A stretch of DNA of 64,000 bases from Pseudomonas sp. MM213. Its GTDB lineage: Bacteria; Pseudomonadota; Gammaproteobacteria; Pseudomonadales; Pseudomonadaceae. The notes beneath the pieces were generated by a model. The model was not told the DNA's origin and did not search any database. It saw only the letters and a program-made list of their open reading frames with translations. Made by a program: the position numbers and the translations under genes. Of the stretch, positions 11,152-19,173 are shown in pieces (positions within the stretch are counted from its first letter, which is position 1; each line of letters opens with the position of its first letter). The stretch lies in NCBI RefSeq assembly GCF_020423045.1, contig NZ_CP081943.1, forward strand, positions 2,418,001 through 2,482,000, given 5' to 3'.

Positions 11152-12233
11152 TGTTGAGCCTCCTGCTTGGCGGCGGGCAACTGGCTGACTTCACTGGTGC
11201 GGCGCAAGTAGGAACTGGCGTAACCGGCGGAGCGCGCGGCGAGCAACGGGTCGTCGGAACCTTCGATACCGGCGGGCAATACCAGCGGGTCGTAGTTGAT
11301 GTCCCGGCATTCGCCATTGAGCTGCGGCTGGGTGCTTTCGAGCACCAGCGTGCCGGCGTTCACCACTTTACGACCGTCGGGCCAAGCCTTGCTGGCGTCG
11401 TTGACCGGATCACCGGGGTTGGCCAGCGTGATGTTCAACTGCCAACGCAACGGCCCCAAGGCAATCCGTTGAAGCAGGTCTTTCTCGAGGAAATCGCCAC
11501 CCTCCGGCGCCGTGGCACCTGCCGCGTCCTGCACCAACGGCACCATGCTCCAGCGCACCGCTTGCTTTTGCCCGGCGGCGTTGACCAGGTAAAACGCATT
11601 GACGCTGTTATAGGTTTCCGTCACGTAACTGGCGGACGGCTTGGCGGTTTTGATCCAGGCCAGGAACGGTCCGGCCTCCGGGTGCGCACCAAAGAACGCC
11701 GGCACCGCTGCCGGGTTCGGTTTGCCGGTGGCCGGGTCCGGCGACTGGGCCTGCTGCAATTGATAGAACGCTTCGGGTGTGCCCACCGGGAACACCGGCA
11801 TGCTGTTCATCCCGGTGCGCCACTGTTGGCCGTTGGCCTGGGTGAAGCGCAGCGCCAGGCTGCGGATCGGCACGGCGCTGTCCGGCGCGTAAGGGTTACC
11901 GGCAGGCAAGGCAAAACGCCCGACCACCGGGGTCCGCGCCTCGTTGAACACCTGAGCGCTGGAATAGCTGCGCGCCTCGCCACTGCTTTCGAAATGTCCG
12001 ATCACGCACACGCCTTTGGAGTGATTGCGCCGGAAACCGGGGTGCACGCCGTTGTTGGTTTCCAGCACGTTGATCAGCTTTTTCGGGGTCAGTCGCTGTG
12101 GGTCAAAGGTGCCGTTGACGTAGGCAAATGCCCCGGCCACTGCAGCGACCACCACGGCAATACCGGCCAGACGCAACGTCAGGCTCGCGGCACTCAAGGG
12201 GGGCCGGGTGGGCGGTGATGAGCGATCTACCAT
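11148..12233 (-). CDS. Membrane-anchored catalase-like haem peroxidase (SrpA-like)
   Basis: A 361-residue protein with one N-terminal membrane segment (LAGIAVVVAAVAGAFAYV) followed by a periplasmic catalase-fold domain, much shorter than true catalases. The distal-haem motif FRRNHSKGVC carries the catalytic His region, and RSAGYASSYLRR probably provides the proximal tyrosine. I chose the start at 12233 because CTGGAG precedes it at good spacing. It is cotranscribed with cytochrome b561, which could supply electrons for peroxidase action. The upstream ECF-type promoter implies control by the divergent sigma factor. Confidence 0.88.
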   Translation of the reverse strand: MVDRSSPPTRPPLSAASLTLRLAGIAVVVAAVAGAFAYVNGTFDPQRLTPKKLINVLETNNGVHPGFRRNHSKGVCVIGHFESSGEARSYSSAQVFNEARTPVVGRFALPAGNPYAPDSAVPIRSLALRFTQANGQQWRTGMNSMPVFPVGTPEAFYQLQQAQSPDPATGKPNPAAVPAFFGAHPEAGPFLAWIKTAKPSASYVTETYNSVNAFYLVNAAGQKQAVRWSMVPLVQDAAGATAPEGGDFLEKDLLQRIALGPLRWQLNITLANPGDPVNDASKAWPDGRKVVNAGTLVLESTQPQLNGECRDINYDPLVLPAGIEGSDDPLLAARSAGYASSYLRRTSEVSQLPAAKQEAQQ

Positions 12234-12276
12234 GAAAGACTCCAGGGCCATCGGCCACAAGTGAGAAGGATCAAGC

Positions 12277-12302
12277 AGACGAACCCCGCGAACGTTTATT
12301 CC
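12277..12302 (-). promoter_or_regulatory. ECF-type promoter of the catalase-like/cytochrome b561 operon
   Basis: Read on the minus strand, GGAATAA (12302-12296) is followed after exactly 14 bp by CGTCT (12281-12277). The same motif pair with the same spacing occurs in front of the divergent ECF sigma gene. The GGAA-type -35 with CGTC-type -10 is characteristic of ECF sigma promoters. Confidence 0.75.
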
Positions 12303-12330
12303 ATCGTGCGGTATTTATTTTTTCAGGCGT

Positions 12331-12356
12331 GGAATAACCTTCAGTGCCGGGCGTCT
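12331..12356 (+). promoter_or_regulatory. ECF-type autoregulatory promoter of the sigma/anti-sigma operon
   Basis: GGAATAA (12331-12337), a 14-bp spacer and CGTCT (12352-12356) duplicate the promoter elements facing the catalase operon. The predicted start lies about 30 nt before the sigma factor start codon, consistent with autoactivation. Confidence 0.75.
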
Positions 12357-12391
12357 CTCTAGTCCACAGCGTAGCGACTAGCCAGAACTTC

Positions 12392-12898
12392 ATGAACGAG
12401 ATCGACGAACAACTCAGAGAAATCATTCCCGGATTGCGCCGGTTTGCCGTGTCGTTGACGCGCAACCCCAGCAGCGCCGACGATCTGGTGCAGTCGTGTC
12501 TGGAGCGGGCGCTGTCGAGTTGGGGCGACAAACGCCCCGAAGGCGACTTGCGCGCCTGGCTGTTTTCGATTCTGTATCGGCAATTTCTCGACGCTCACCG
12601 GCGCTCCCGGCGTTATGCGCGGATGCTCGAATTCTTTACCGGACGGGACGATACCCAACCGTCGGTAGAACGCACCGTGATCGCCCAATCGACCCTGCAA
12701 GCCTTCGATCAGCTCGGCACCGAACAGCGCGCGCTGCTGCTCTGGGTGTCGGTCGAAGGCCTGAGCTACAAGGAAGTCGCCGAGATTCTCGACGTCCCTG
12801 TCGGCACCGTTATGTCGCGCCTGTCCCGCGCCCGCCAGGCCTTGCGCCAACTCAGCGACGGCGAAATCACCCGCCCTTCCCTGCGGAGACTCAAATGA
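12392..12898 (+). CDS. ECF-family RNA polymerase sigma factor
   Basis: A 168-residue sigma-70-family protein with region 2 (SADDLVQSCLERALSSW, then DLRAWLFSILYRQFLDAHR) and region 4 (LLLWVSVEGLSYKEVAEILD followed by PVGTVMSRLSRARQ). I start it at MNEIDEQLREI (12392), because the longer frame would begin within the promoter. Its stop overlaps the anti-sigma start by four bases (ATGA). It is inferred to drive its own operon and the divergent catalase/cytochrome operon. The inducing signal is not evident; peroxide or another oxidant is plausible. Confidence 0.92.
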   Translation: MNEIDEQLREIIPGLRRFAVSLTRNPSSADDLVQSCLERALSSWGDKRPEGDLRAWLFSILYRQFLDAHRRSRRYARMLEFFTGRDDTQPSVERTVIAQSTLQAFDQLGTEQRALLLWVSVEGLSYKEVAEILDVPVGTVMSRLSRARQALRQLSDGEITRPSLRRLK

Positions 12899-13647
12899 TC
12901 AGCATGCCCCCGAGCGAGCGTGACCTGCACGCGTATGTGGACCACCAGCTCAATGATGACGACCGACGTCTGGTAGAGACTTTTCTGGCCGGCAACGTGG
13001 AAATATCCGCACAGGTTCGCGCCTGGCAGCAGGACGCCCAGCAACTGCGCGCGGCCCTGAGCGGTGCGTTGCAGCAACCCGCCAACCCGGCCCTCGACCC
13101 AGCACTGATTCGCCAACGCCTCAAACGCCAATCACGCCGCCATCTGGCCAGCGCCGCGGTGTTGCTGATTGCCGTGAGCATCGGCGGCTTCAGCGGTTGG
13201 AAGGCGCGGGAGATGACCCTCCTCAGCGCGGCGGCGCCGATGGCCGACGCGATGCAGGCTTATCGGCTGTTTGCCCAGCAAGGCATGCTGCCGGCCGATT
13301 ACAAGGTCAGCGATAACGGCGATATGCAGGGCTGGCTCGACCGCTATTTCACGCAGGCCCATCGCTTGCCGGACCTTACCGGCGCGGGGTTCAAACCGGT
13401 CAGCGGGCGCTTGCTCAGCACTGAGCAAGGGCCGGCGGCGATGGTGGTTTATGAGGATCGCAGCGGGCACAAAGTCAGCTTCTACGTGCGCCCGCCGGGT
13501 CCGAAGAATTTCCTGCTGCCCAGGGGCAGTCGCAGTGACGGCGGGTTGCAGGCTGAGTACTGGTCCGGCAGCGGTTACAACTACGCGATGGTCAGCCCGA
13601 GCGATACACCGACGGCGCAGATGCTCAAGCAGACCGTGCAGTTCTGA
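12895..13647 (+). CDS. Transmembrane anti-sigma factor
   Basis: This 250-residue protein has an N-terminal cytoplasmic anti-sigma domain (DLHAYVDHQLNDDDRRLVETF), one transmembrane segment near residues 82-100 (HLASAAVLLIAVSIGGFSGW) and a periplasmic domain of about 150 residues. The canonical zinc HxxxCxxC motif is absent, so it is not a ZAS-type redox sensor. It probably holds the ECF factor at the inner membrane until an extracytoplasmic signal arrives. Overlap with the sigma gene shows coupling. Confidence 0.9.
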   Translation: MISMPPSERDLHAYVDHQLNDDDRRLVETFLAGNVEISAQVRAWQQDAQQLRAALSGALQQPANPALDPALIRQRLKRQSRRHLASAAVLLIAVSIGGFSGWKAREMTLLSAAAPMADAMQAYRLFAQQGMLPADYKVSDNGDMQGWLDRYFTQAHRLPDLTGAGFKPVSGRLLSTEQGPAAMVVYEDRSGHKVSFYVRPPGPKNFLLPRGSRSDGGLQAEYWSGSGYNYAMVSPSDTPTAQMLKQTVQF

Positions 13648-13654
13648 ACACCCC

Positions 13655-13746
13655 TTGTAGGAGCCGGCTTGCTGGCGATGGCGGTGTATCAGTCACCATT
13701 GATTTGACTGACCCACCGCCATCGCCAGCAAGCCGGCTCCTACAAG
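13655..13746. repeat. REP doublet
   Basis: Arms TTGTAGGAGCCGGCTTGCTG and complement surround GTGTATCAGTCACC. This is the same REP subtype as in the tandem array at 17.9-19.2 kb. It lies between the convergent ends of the anti-sigma and IclR genes. Confidence 0.9.
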
Positions 13747-13761
13747 GGATTTGCGGTGTGT

Positions 13762-14598
13762 TCAGCTTTGGCCGAAAACTTGGGACGGCCGCCGCAACAA
13801 CGGATCAAACGGATTGATCCGCGGCCCGATCAGCGCTGCTTCGCGCTTGAGCATCTCCACCACCGTCGGCAAGCGATCCGGCCCCAATCGGTCACTCACA
13901 GTGGCCACACTCAACGCCGCCACCGCACGCCCCTCGCGATCGAGAATCGGCACCGCCACGCCGGCCATGCCTTGCAGCACGCCGGTGTTGCGCCCGGCGT
14001 AGCCGAGGGCGCGCACGTTCTCGACTTCCGAACGCAGGAACACCTCGTCGTACAGGTGAAAATCCTTCAGCCGCGGCAGGTTGTAATGGATCACCGTGTC
14101 GCGCTCCTCTTCCGGCAGGAACGCCAGGATCGCCAGACTGCCCTGGCCCACGCCCAACGCCACCCGCCCGCCGATGTCACCGGTAAAGGTGCGAATCGGA
14201 AACGGCCCTTCACTGCGGTCCAGGCAGATCGCATCAAACCCGCTGCGCGCCAGTAGAAACAAAGAATCCCCCAGTGAGGCCGACAACCGCAGCAACGACG
14301 GCCGCACCAGTTCGCGCAGGTTTCCGGTATTGCCGGCACGCGCCGCCAGCGCAAAAAAATCCAGGCTCAGCCGATAGCGCTTGCTGCGCGCATCCTGCTC
14401 GACCATGCCTTCGTCCATCAGGCTGCGCAGCAAGCGGTGGGTGGTCGGTTGCGACAGACCGATGCGCTGGGCCAGTTGCGTCACGCGCTCCCCGCCCTCG
14501 ACGGTGTCACCCAGACTGCGCAGCACCGCAAACAGCCGGGAGACCGCACCGACGCCGACTTCATTTTTGTTTTCATTCCGCTCAATGGAATCAGTCAT
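13762..14598 (-). CDS. IclR-family transcriptional regulator
   Basis: A 278-residue regulator with an N-terminal winged helix-turn-helix (AVSRLFAVLRSLGD, then VTQLAQRIGLSQPTTHRLL) and a C-terminal IclR ligand-binding domain (LRLSASLGDSLFLLARSGFD, VLQGMAGVAVPILDREGRAV). I start at MTDSIERN. It is divergent from the ABC transporter/dehydrogenase operon and probably controls it in response to the transported compound. Confidence 0.9.
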   Translation of the reverse strand: MTDSIERNENKNEVGVGAVSRLFAVLRSLGDTVEGGERVTQLAQRIGLSQPTTHRLLRSLMDEGMVEQDARSKRYRLSLDFFALAARAGNTGNLRELVRPSLLRLSASLGDSLFLLARSGFDAICLDRSEGPFPIRTFTGDIGGRVALGVGQGSLAILAFLPEEERDTVIHYNLPRLKDFHLYDEVFLRSEVENVRALGYAGRNTGVLQGMAGVAVPILDREGRAVAALSVATVSDRLGPDRLPTVVEMLKREAALIGPRINPFDPLLRRPSQVFGQS

Positions 14599-14840
14599 GC
14601 CATTTCTCGACAATTAATTTACTCACCGAATGAAACTGAAAATAGTCATCGCTTCAGTGAAATAGGCCATTGAGCCCATCCTAGTCTTCGTCCTAATCTG
14701 CGTCCACAGGGGTGATTCGAACAACAGCGGCAGCCGACCCAAGTCGAGCGCCAACGCACCCCGCAACACCCTTTCGTATCTGCCCATACAAAAAAGCGCG
14801 ACCTCAGGCCGCGCATAACAATCTCAGGTGGAGCGCAGTT

Positions 14841-15860
14841 ATGGCTTTTGTGCAACTTGAAGGACTCGGCAAACGTTACGGCGACATCGATGCCGTCGTC
14901 GCCACCCACCTCTCGGTCGAGAAAGGCGAGTTCGTGTCCCTGCTCGGCCCTTCCGGCTGTGGCAAAACCACCACCCTGCAAATGATCGCCGGCTTCGTCG
15001 AAGTCACCAGCGGGCGCATTCTGCTGGACGGTCGCGACATCACCCACGCCAAACCCGCCAGCCGTGGCTTGGGCGTGGTGTTCCAGAGTTATGCGTTGTT
15101 TCCGCACATGACCGTCAAAGACAACGTCGCCTTCGGCCTGCGCATGCGCAAAGTGCCCAACGGCGAGTTGCAGCAGCGCGTGGATCGGGTGTTGAAACTG
15201 GTGCGTCTGGACCAGCACGCAGAACGTTACCCACGCGAACTGTCCGGTGGTCAGCGCCAGCGTGTGGCGCTGGCCCGCGCCCTGGTGATCGAACCGCCGG
15301 TGCTGTTGCTCGACGAGCCGCTGTCCAACCTCGACGCCAACCTGCGCGAGGAGATGCAGTTCGAGATCCGCCGCATCCAGCGCGAAGTTGGGATCACCAC
15401 GTTGATGGTCACCCACGACCAGTCCGAAGCGCTGTCCATCAGCGACCGCGTGGTGGTGATGCAGGCCGGGCGCATCACCCAGATCGACGCGCCCTACACC
15501 CTTTACGAACACCCGCGCACCGAGTTCATTTCCGGCTTCGTCGGCAAGGCCAACCTGCTGCCCGGCGAGCGTGACAGTGCGGGTGTGGTTCAGGTGCGCA
15601 GCGGCGGTGAACTGACCCTGAGCCTGCGTCCGGAAAAAATCGACCTGCGGGACAAGGATCACGGCCGCCTGCCAGGCAGGATCGTCAGCCGCTTCTTTCT
15701 CGGCAGCCAATGGTTGTACGGCGTTTCGACCAGCCTCGGCGAACTCAGCGTGGTGCGCCGCAACGACGGCTCGGCACCGCTGAACGAAGGCACACCGGTC
15801 GGCCTCGACTGGGACACGGCGCTGCTGCGGGTGCTGAGTGTCGACGAGGTGTCGGCATGA
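14841..15860 (+). CDS. ABC transporter ATP-binding protein, PotA-like (amine/opine uptake)
   Basis: A 339-residue ATPase with Walker A (GPSGCGKTT), the signature LSGGQRQRVALARAL, Walker B (VLLLDEPLSNLD) and a C-terminal TOBE-type domain (about 270-339), the PotA/FbpC architecture. The frame runs upstream, but ATGGCTTTTGTG with GGTGGAG in front is the evident start. Its stop overlaps the first permease start (ATGA). With the two permeases and the distal binding protein it forms a complete importer whose genes are split by the dehydrogenase genes. Confidence 0.93.
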   Translation: MAFVQLEGLGKRYGDIDAVVATHLSVEKGEFVSLLGPSGCGKTTTLQMIAGFVEVTSGRILLDGRDITHAKPASRGLGVVFQSYALFPHMTVKDNVAFGLRMRKVPNGELQQRVDRVLKLVRLDQHAERYPRELSGGQRQRVALARALVIEPPVLLLDEPLSNLDANLREEMQFEIRRIQREVGITTLMVTHDQSEALSISDRVVVMQAGRITQIDAPYTLYEHPRTEFISGFVGKANLLPGERDSAGVVQVRSGGELTLSLRPEKIDLRDKDHGRLPGRIVSRFFLGSQWLYGVSTSLGELSVVRRNDGSAPLNEGTPVGLDWDTALLRVLSVDEVSA

Positions 15861-16726
15861 GTACGCTCGTGGCTGTTCGCCAGGGACGTCAGGGTTATTT
15901 GTTGTCGGCACCGGCGCTGGCGTTGTACGTCTGCCTGCTGGTGATCCCGCTGCTGCTGACGCTGGTGTTGTCGTTCAACGTCTTCGACTACAGCTCGGGC
16001 ATCAACGGCGACGCCTACACCGTCGACCATTACAGCAGCCTGCTGGGTGATCCGTACTTCTACGAAATCTTTTTGCGCACGTTCTGGATCAGCGCCCTGA
16101 CCACCTTGCTCTGCGTGGTGATTGGCGTGCCTGAGGCTTACATCCTCAGCCGCATGGGCGCGCCATGGCGTTCGATTTTCTTGATTCTGATCCTCACGCC
16201 GTTGCTGATTTCGGTGGTGGTGCGCGCCTTCGGCTGGAGCCTCTTGCTCGGCGCCGACGGCCTGGTCAACCAGACACTGCAAGCCTTCGGCGGCTCACCG
16301 ATGAAGCTGTTGTACACGCCGTTCGCGGTGGTGATTGCACTGGTTCACGTGATGTTGCCGTTCATGATCATTCCGGTCTGGACCTCGCTGCAAAAACTCG
16401 ACCCGGCCGCCGAACAAGCAGCGATGTCGCTGGGTGCCAGTCACTTCACGGTGATGCGCCAGGTGGTGTTGCCGCAAATCATGCCCGGCGTGCTGTCCGG
16501 CACGTTGATCGTGTTCGGTCTCGCGGCCAGCTCCTTTGCCATTCCCGGCCTGCTCGGCGGGCGGCGGATCAAGATGGTCGCCACGCTGATCTACGACCAG
16601 TACCTGTCGGAACTCAACTGGCCGATGGGCGCCGCCATCGCCGTCGCGCTGCTGTTGCTCAACCTGCTGATCATGCTGTCGTGGAACCGGATGATCGAAG
16701 GCCGCTACAAGAAGTCATTGGGATAA
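15857..16726 (+). CDS. ABC transporter permease (PotB-like)
   Basis: This 289-residue inner-membrane permease has six or more hydrophobic segments and a binding-protein-dependent transport motif (EQAAMSLGASHFTVMRQVVL). It starts at ATGAGTACGCTC, overlapping the ATPase stop by four bases. It pairs with the next permease to form the channel. Confidence 0.92.
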   Translation: MSTLVAVRQGRQGYLLSAPALALYVCLLVIPLLLTLVLSFNVFDYSSGINGDAYTVDHYSSLLGDPYFYEIFLRTFWISALTTLLCVVIGVPEAYILSRMGAPWRSIFLILILTPLLISVVVRAFGWSLLLGADGLVNQTLQAFGGSPMKLLYTPFAVVIALVHVMLPFMIIPVWTSLQKLDPAAEQAAMSLGASHFTVMRQVVLPQIMPGVLSGTLIVFGLAASSFAIPGLLGGRRIKMVATLIYDQYLSELNWPMGAAIAVALLLLNLLIMLSWNRMIEGRYKKSLG

Positions 16727-16732
16727 CTCGTC

Positions 16733-17527
16733 ATGTCCAAGAACGGTCCTTTCGCCCTGCTGTTCCATACCCTGGTGGTGGTGTTCATGCTGGCGCCGCT
16801 GGTGGTGGTCTGCCTCGTGGCGTTCACCCCGGAAAACACCCTGAGCCTGCCGACCACGGAGTTTTCCCTGCGCTGGTTCCGTGCGGTGTTCGAGCGTGCC
16901 GACTTTGTCGATGCGTTTTACAACAGTCTGATTCTGGCGTTCTGTGCGGCCAGCCTGGCGACATTGATTGCGGTGCCGGCGGCGCTGGCAATCACCCGTT
17001 TCGAGTTTCCCGGACGGGACTTTTTCAATGGCCTGTTTCTGTCGCCGATCATCATTCCGCATCTGGTGTTGGGCGTGGCACTGCTGCGTTTGTTTGCGCT
17101 GATGGGCGTCAACGGCAGCTTCGCCTGGCTGATCTTTGCTCACGTACTGGTGATCACGCCGTATGTGCTGCGACTGGTGCTGGCCTCGGCCATTGGCCTG
17201 GATCGCAGCGCCGAACACGCGGCGCAATCGCTGGGTGCCGGGCGCTTCACGCTGTTTCGCCAAATCACCTTGCCGATGATTCTGCCGGGGGTCGCCGGGG
17301 GTTGGCTGCTGGCGTTCATCAACAGTTTTGACGAGGTGACGCTGTCGATCTTCGTCACCTCGCCGGCCACGCAAACCTTGCCGGTGCGTATGTACGTGTA
17401 CGCCACTGAGTCCATCGATCCGATGATGGCGGCGGTGTCGGCCCTGGTGATCGCGCTGACCGCGCTGACGATGATTCTGCTTGATCGGGTCTACGGCCTG
17501 GATCGGGTTCTGGTGGGTAAACAATGA
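16733..17527 (+). CDS. ABC transporter permease (PotC-like)
   Basis: A 264-residue permease with six hydrophobic segments and the EAA loop EHAAQSLGAGRFTLFRQITL. It lies six bases after the first permease and is of the PotC type found in polyamine and related importers. The next gene follows after seven bases. Confidence 0.92.
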   Translation: MSKNGPFALLFHTLVVVFMLAPLVVVCLVAFTPENTLSLPTTEFSLRWFRAVFERADFVDAFYNSLILAFCAASLATLIAVPAALAITRFEFPGRDFFNGLFLSPIIIPHLVLGVALLRLFALMGVNGSFAWLIFAHVLVITPYVLRLVLASAIGLDRSAEHAAQSLGAGRFTLFRQITLPMILPGVAGGWLLAFINSFDEVTLSIFVTSPATQTLPVRMYVYATESIDPMMAAVSALVIALTALTMILLDRVYGLDRVLVGKQ

Positions 17528-17534
17528 GGGCGCC

Positions 17535-17825
17535 ATGGCTCTGCTGAAACGACTGGCCGAAGGCGACCGCCCGGCCGTGAACTTTACCCTCGACGGCGCA
17601 CCAGCCAGCGGGCTGCTCGGCGACACCGTGCTGACCGCCGTGCTGACCTGCAGCGAACACTTGCGCGGCAGCGATTTCAGCGCGCAGCCCCGCGCCGGGT
17701 TTTGCTTGATGGGCGCGTGCCAGGACTGCTGGGTTCGCCTGGGCGATGGCCGGCGAGTACGCGCGTGCTCGACGCTGCTAGAAGCCGGCGAACACATAAG
17801 CCGCGAACCGGGGCGATCGCTATGA
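17535..17825 (+). CDS. (2Fe-2S)-binding small subunit of an opine-oxidase/HcnA-like dehydrogenase
   Basis: A 96-residue ferredoxin-like protein with cysteine pattern C-x4-C-x2-C-x12-C (FCLMGACQDCWVRLGDGRRV and the Cys beyond). Such subunits partner a nucleotide-binding FAD subunit and a DAO-type FAD subunit in HCN synthase, octopine/nopaline oxidase and D-hydroxyproline dehydrogenase. Its two partners lie at 19174 and 20526, beyond the REP array. The substrate is not deducible; an amine, imino acid or opine fits the linked transporter. Confidence 0.88.
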   Translation: MALLKRLAEGDRPAVNFTLDGAPASGLLGDTVLTAVLTCSEHLRGSDFSAQPRAGFCLMGACQDCWVRLGDGRRVRACSTLLEAGEHISREPGRSL

Positions 17826-17857
17826 ACACACATTACATCTCCCCAACCCGGATCCCC

Positions 17858-19166
17858 TGTAGGAGCGAGCCTGCTCGCGATCGCGGCGTATCAGCCGACA
17901 TGAATGTTGGATGTAAGGCCCCCATCGCTAGCAAGCCAGCTCCTACAGGGGATCGGTGTCGAGCACAAAATTCGCGACCAACCCCAATCCACTGTAGGAG
18001 CCGGCTTGCTGGCGATCGCGGTGCATCTGTCGACATGGATGTTGAATGTGAGGGCCTCATCGCCGGCAAGCCAGCTCCTACAGGGGATCTGCGTCGAGCA
18101 CAAAATTCGCGACCAACCCCAATCAACTGTAGGAGCCGGCTTGCTGGCGATCGCGGTGTGTCAGCCGACATGAATGTTGGATGTAAGGCCCCCATCGCCG
18201 GCAAGCCAGCTCCGACAGGGGATCTGTGCCGAGCACAAAATTCGCGACCAACCCCAATCAACTGTAGGAGCCGGCTTGCTGGCGATCGCGGTGTATCAGC
18301 CGACATCGATGTTGGATGTGAGGGCCCCATCGCCGGCAAGCCAGCTCCTACAGGGGATCTGCGTCGAGCACAAAATTCACGACCAACCCCAATCAACTGT
18401 AGGAGCCGGCTTGCTGGCGATCGCGGTGTGTCAGCCGACATGGGTGTTGGATGTGAGGCCCCCATCGCTAGCAAGCCAGCTCCTACAGGGGATCTGTGTC
18501 GGGCACAAAACTGGTGGGCAACCCCAATCAACTGTAGGAGCCAGCTTGCTGGCGATGGCGGTGTGTCAGCCGACATGGGTGTTGGATGTGAGGCCGCCAT
18601 CGCCGGCAAGCCGGCTCCTACAGGGGAGCGGTGTCGAGCACAAAATTCACGACCAACCCCAATCAACTGTAGGAGCCGGCTTGCTGGCGATCGCGGTGTA
18701 TCAGCTGACATCGATGTTGGATGTGAGGGCCCCATCGCCGGCAAGCCAGCTCCTACAGGGGAGCGGTGTCGAGCACAAAATTCGCGACCAACCCCAATCC
18801 ACTGTAGGAGCCGGCTTGCTGGCGATCGCGGTGGGTCAGCCGACATGGGTGTTGAATGTGAGGGCCTCATCGCCGGCAAGCCAGCTCCTACAGGGGAGCT
18901 GTGTCGAGCACAAAATTCGCGACCAACCCCAATCAACTGTAGGAGCCGGCTTGCTGGCGATGGCGGTGTATCAGCCGACATCGATGTTGGATGTGAGGGC
19001 CCCATCGCTGGCAAGCCAGCTCCTACAGGGGAGCTGTGTCGAGCACAAAATTCGCGACCAACCCCAATCAACTGTAGGAGCCAGCTTGCTGGCGATGGCG
19101 GTGGGTCAGTCGACATGGATGTTGAATGTGAGGGCCTCATCGCCGGCAAGCCGGCTCCTACAGGGG
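17858..19166. repeat. Tandem array of ten REP doublets, period exactly 135 bp
   Basis: TGTAGGAGC starts recur at 17858, 17993, 18128, 18263, 18398, 18533, 18668, 18803, 18938 and 19073, each 135 bp apart. Each unit holds a left REP arm (TAGGAGCCGGCTTGCTGGCG), a linker with CAGCCGACATnnATGTTG, a right inverted arm ending AGCTCCTACA, and a 40-odd-base spacer with GAGCACAAAATTCGCGACCA. Unit 1 has a different left arm (GAGCGAGCCTGCTCGCG) and the spacer after unit 5 is diverged. Since 135 is divisible by three, long spurious frames stay open on both strands. The array splits an operon between the 2Fe-2S and FAD subunit genes. Confidence 0.97.
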
Positions 19167-19173
19167 GTTGGGT

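Noticed and set aside
17858..19166. CRISPR array
   Set aside because: The repeats are long palindromic REP doublets, the intervening segments are nearly identical rather than unique, and no cas gene is present.
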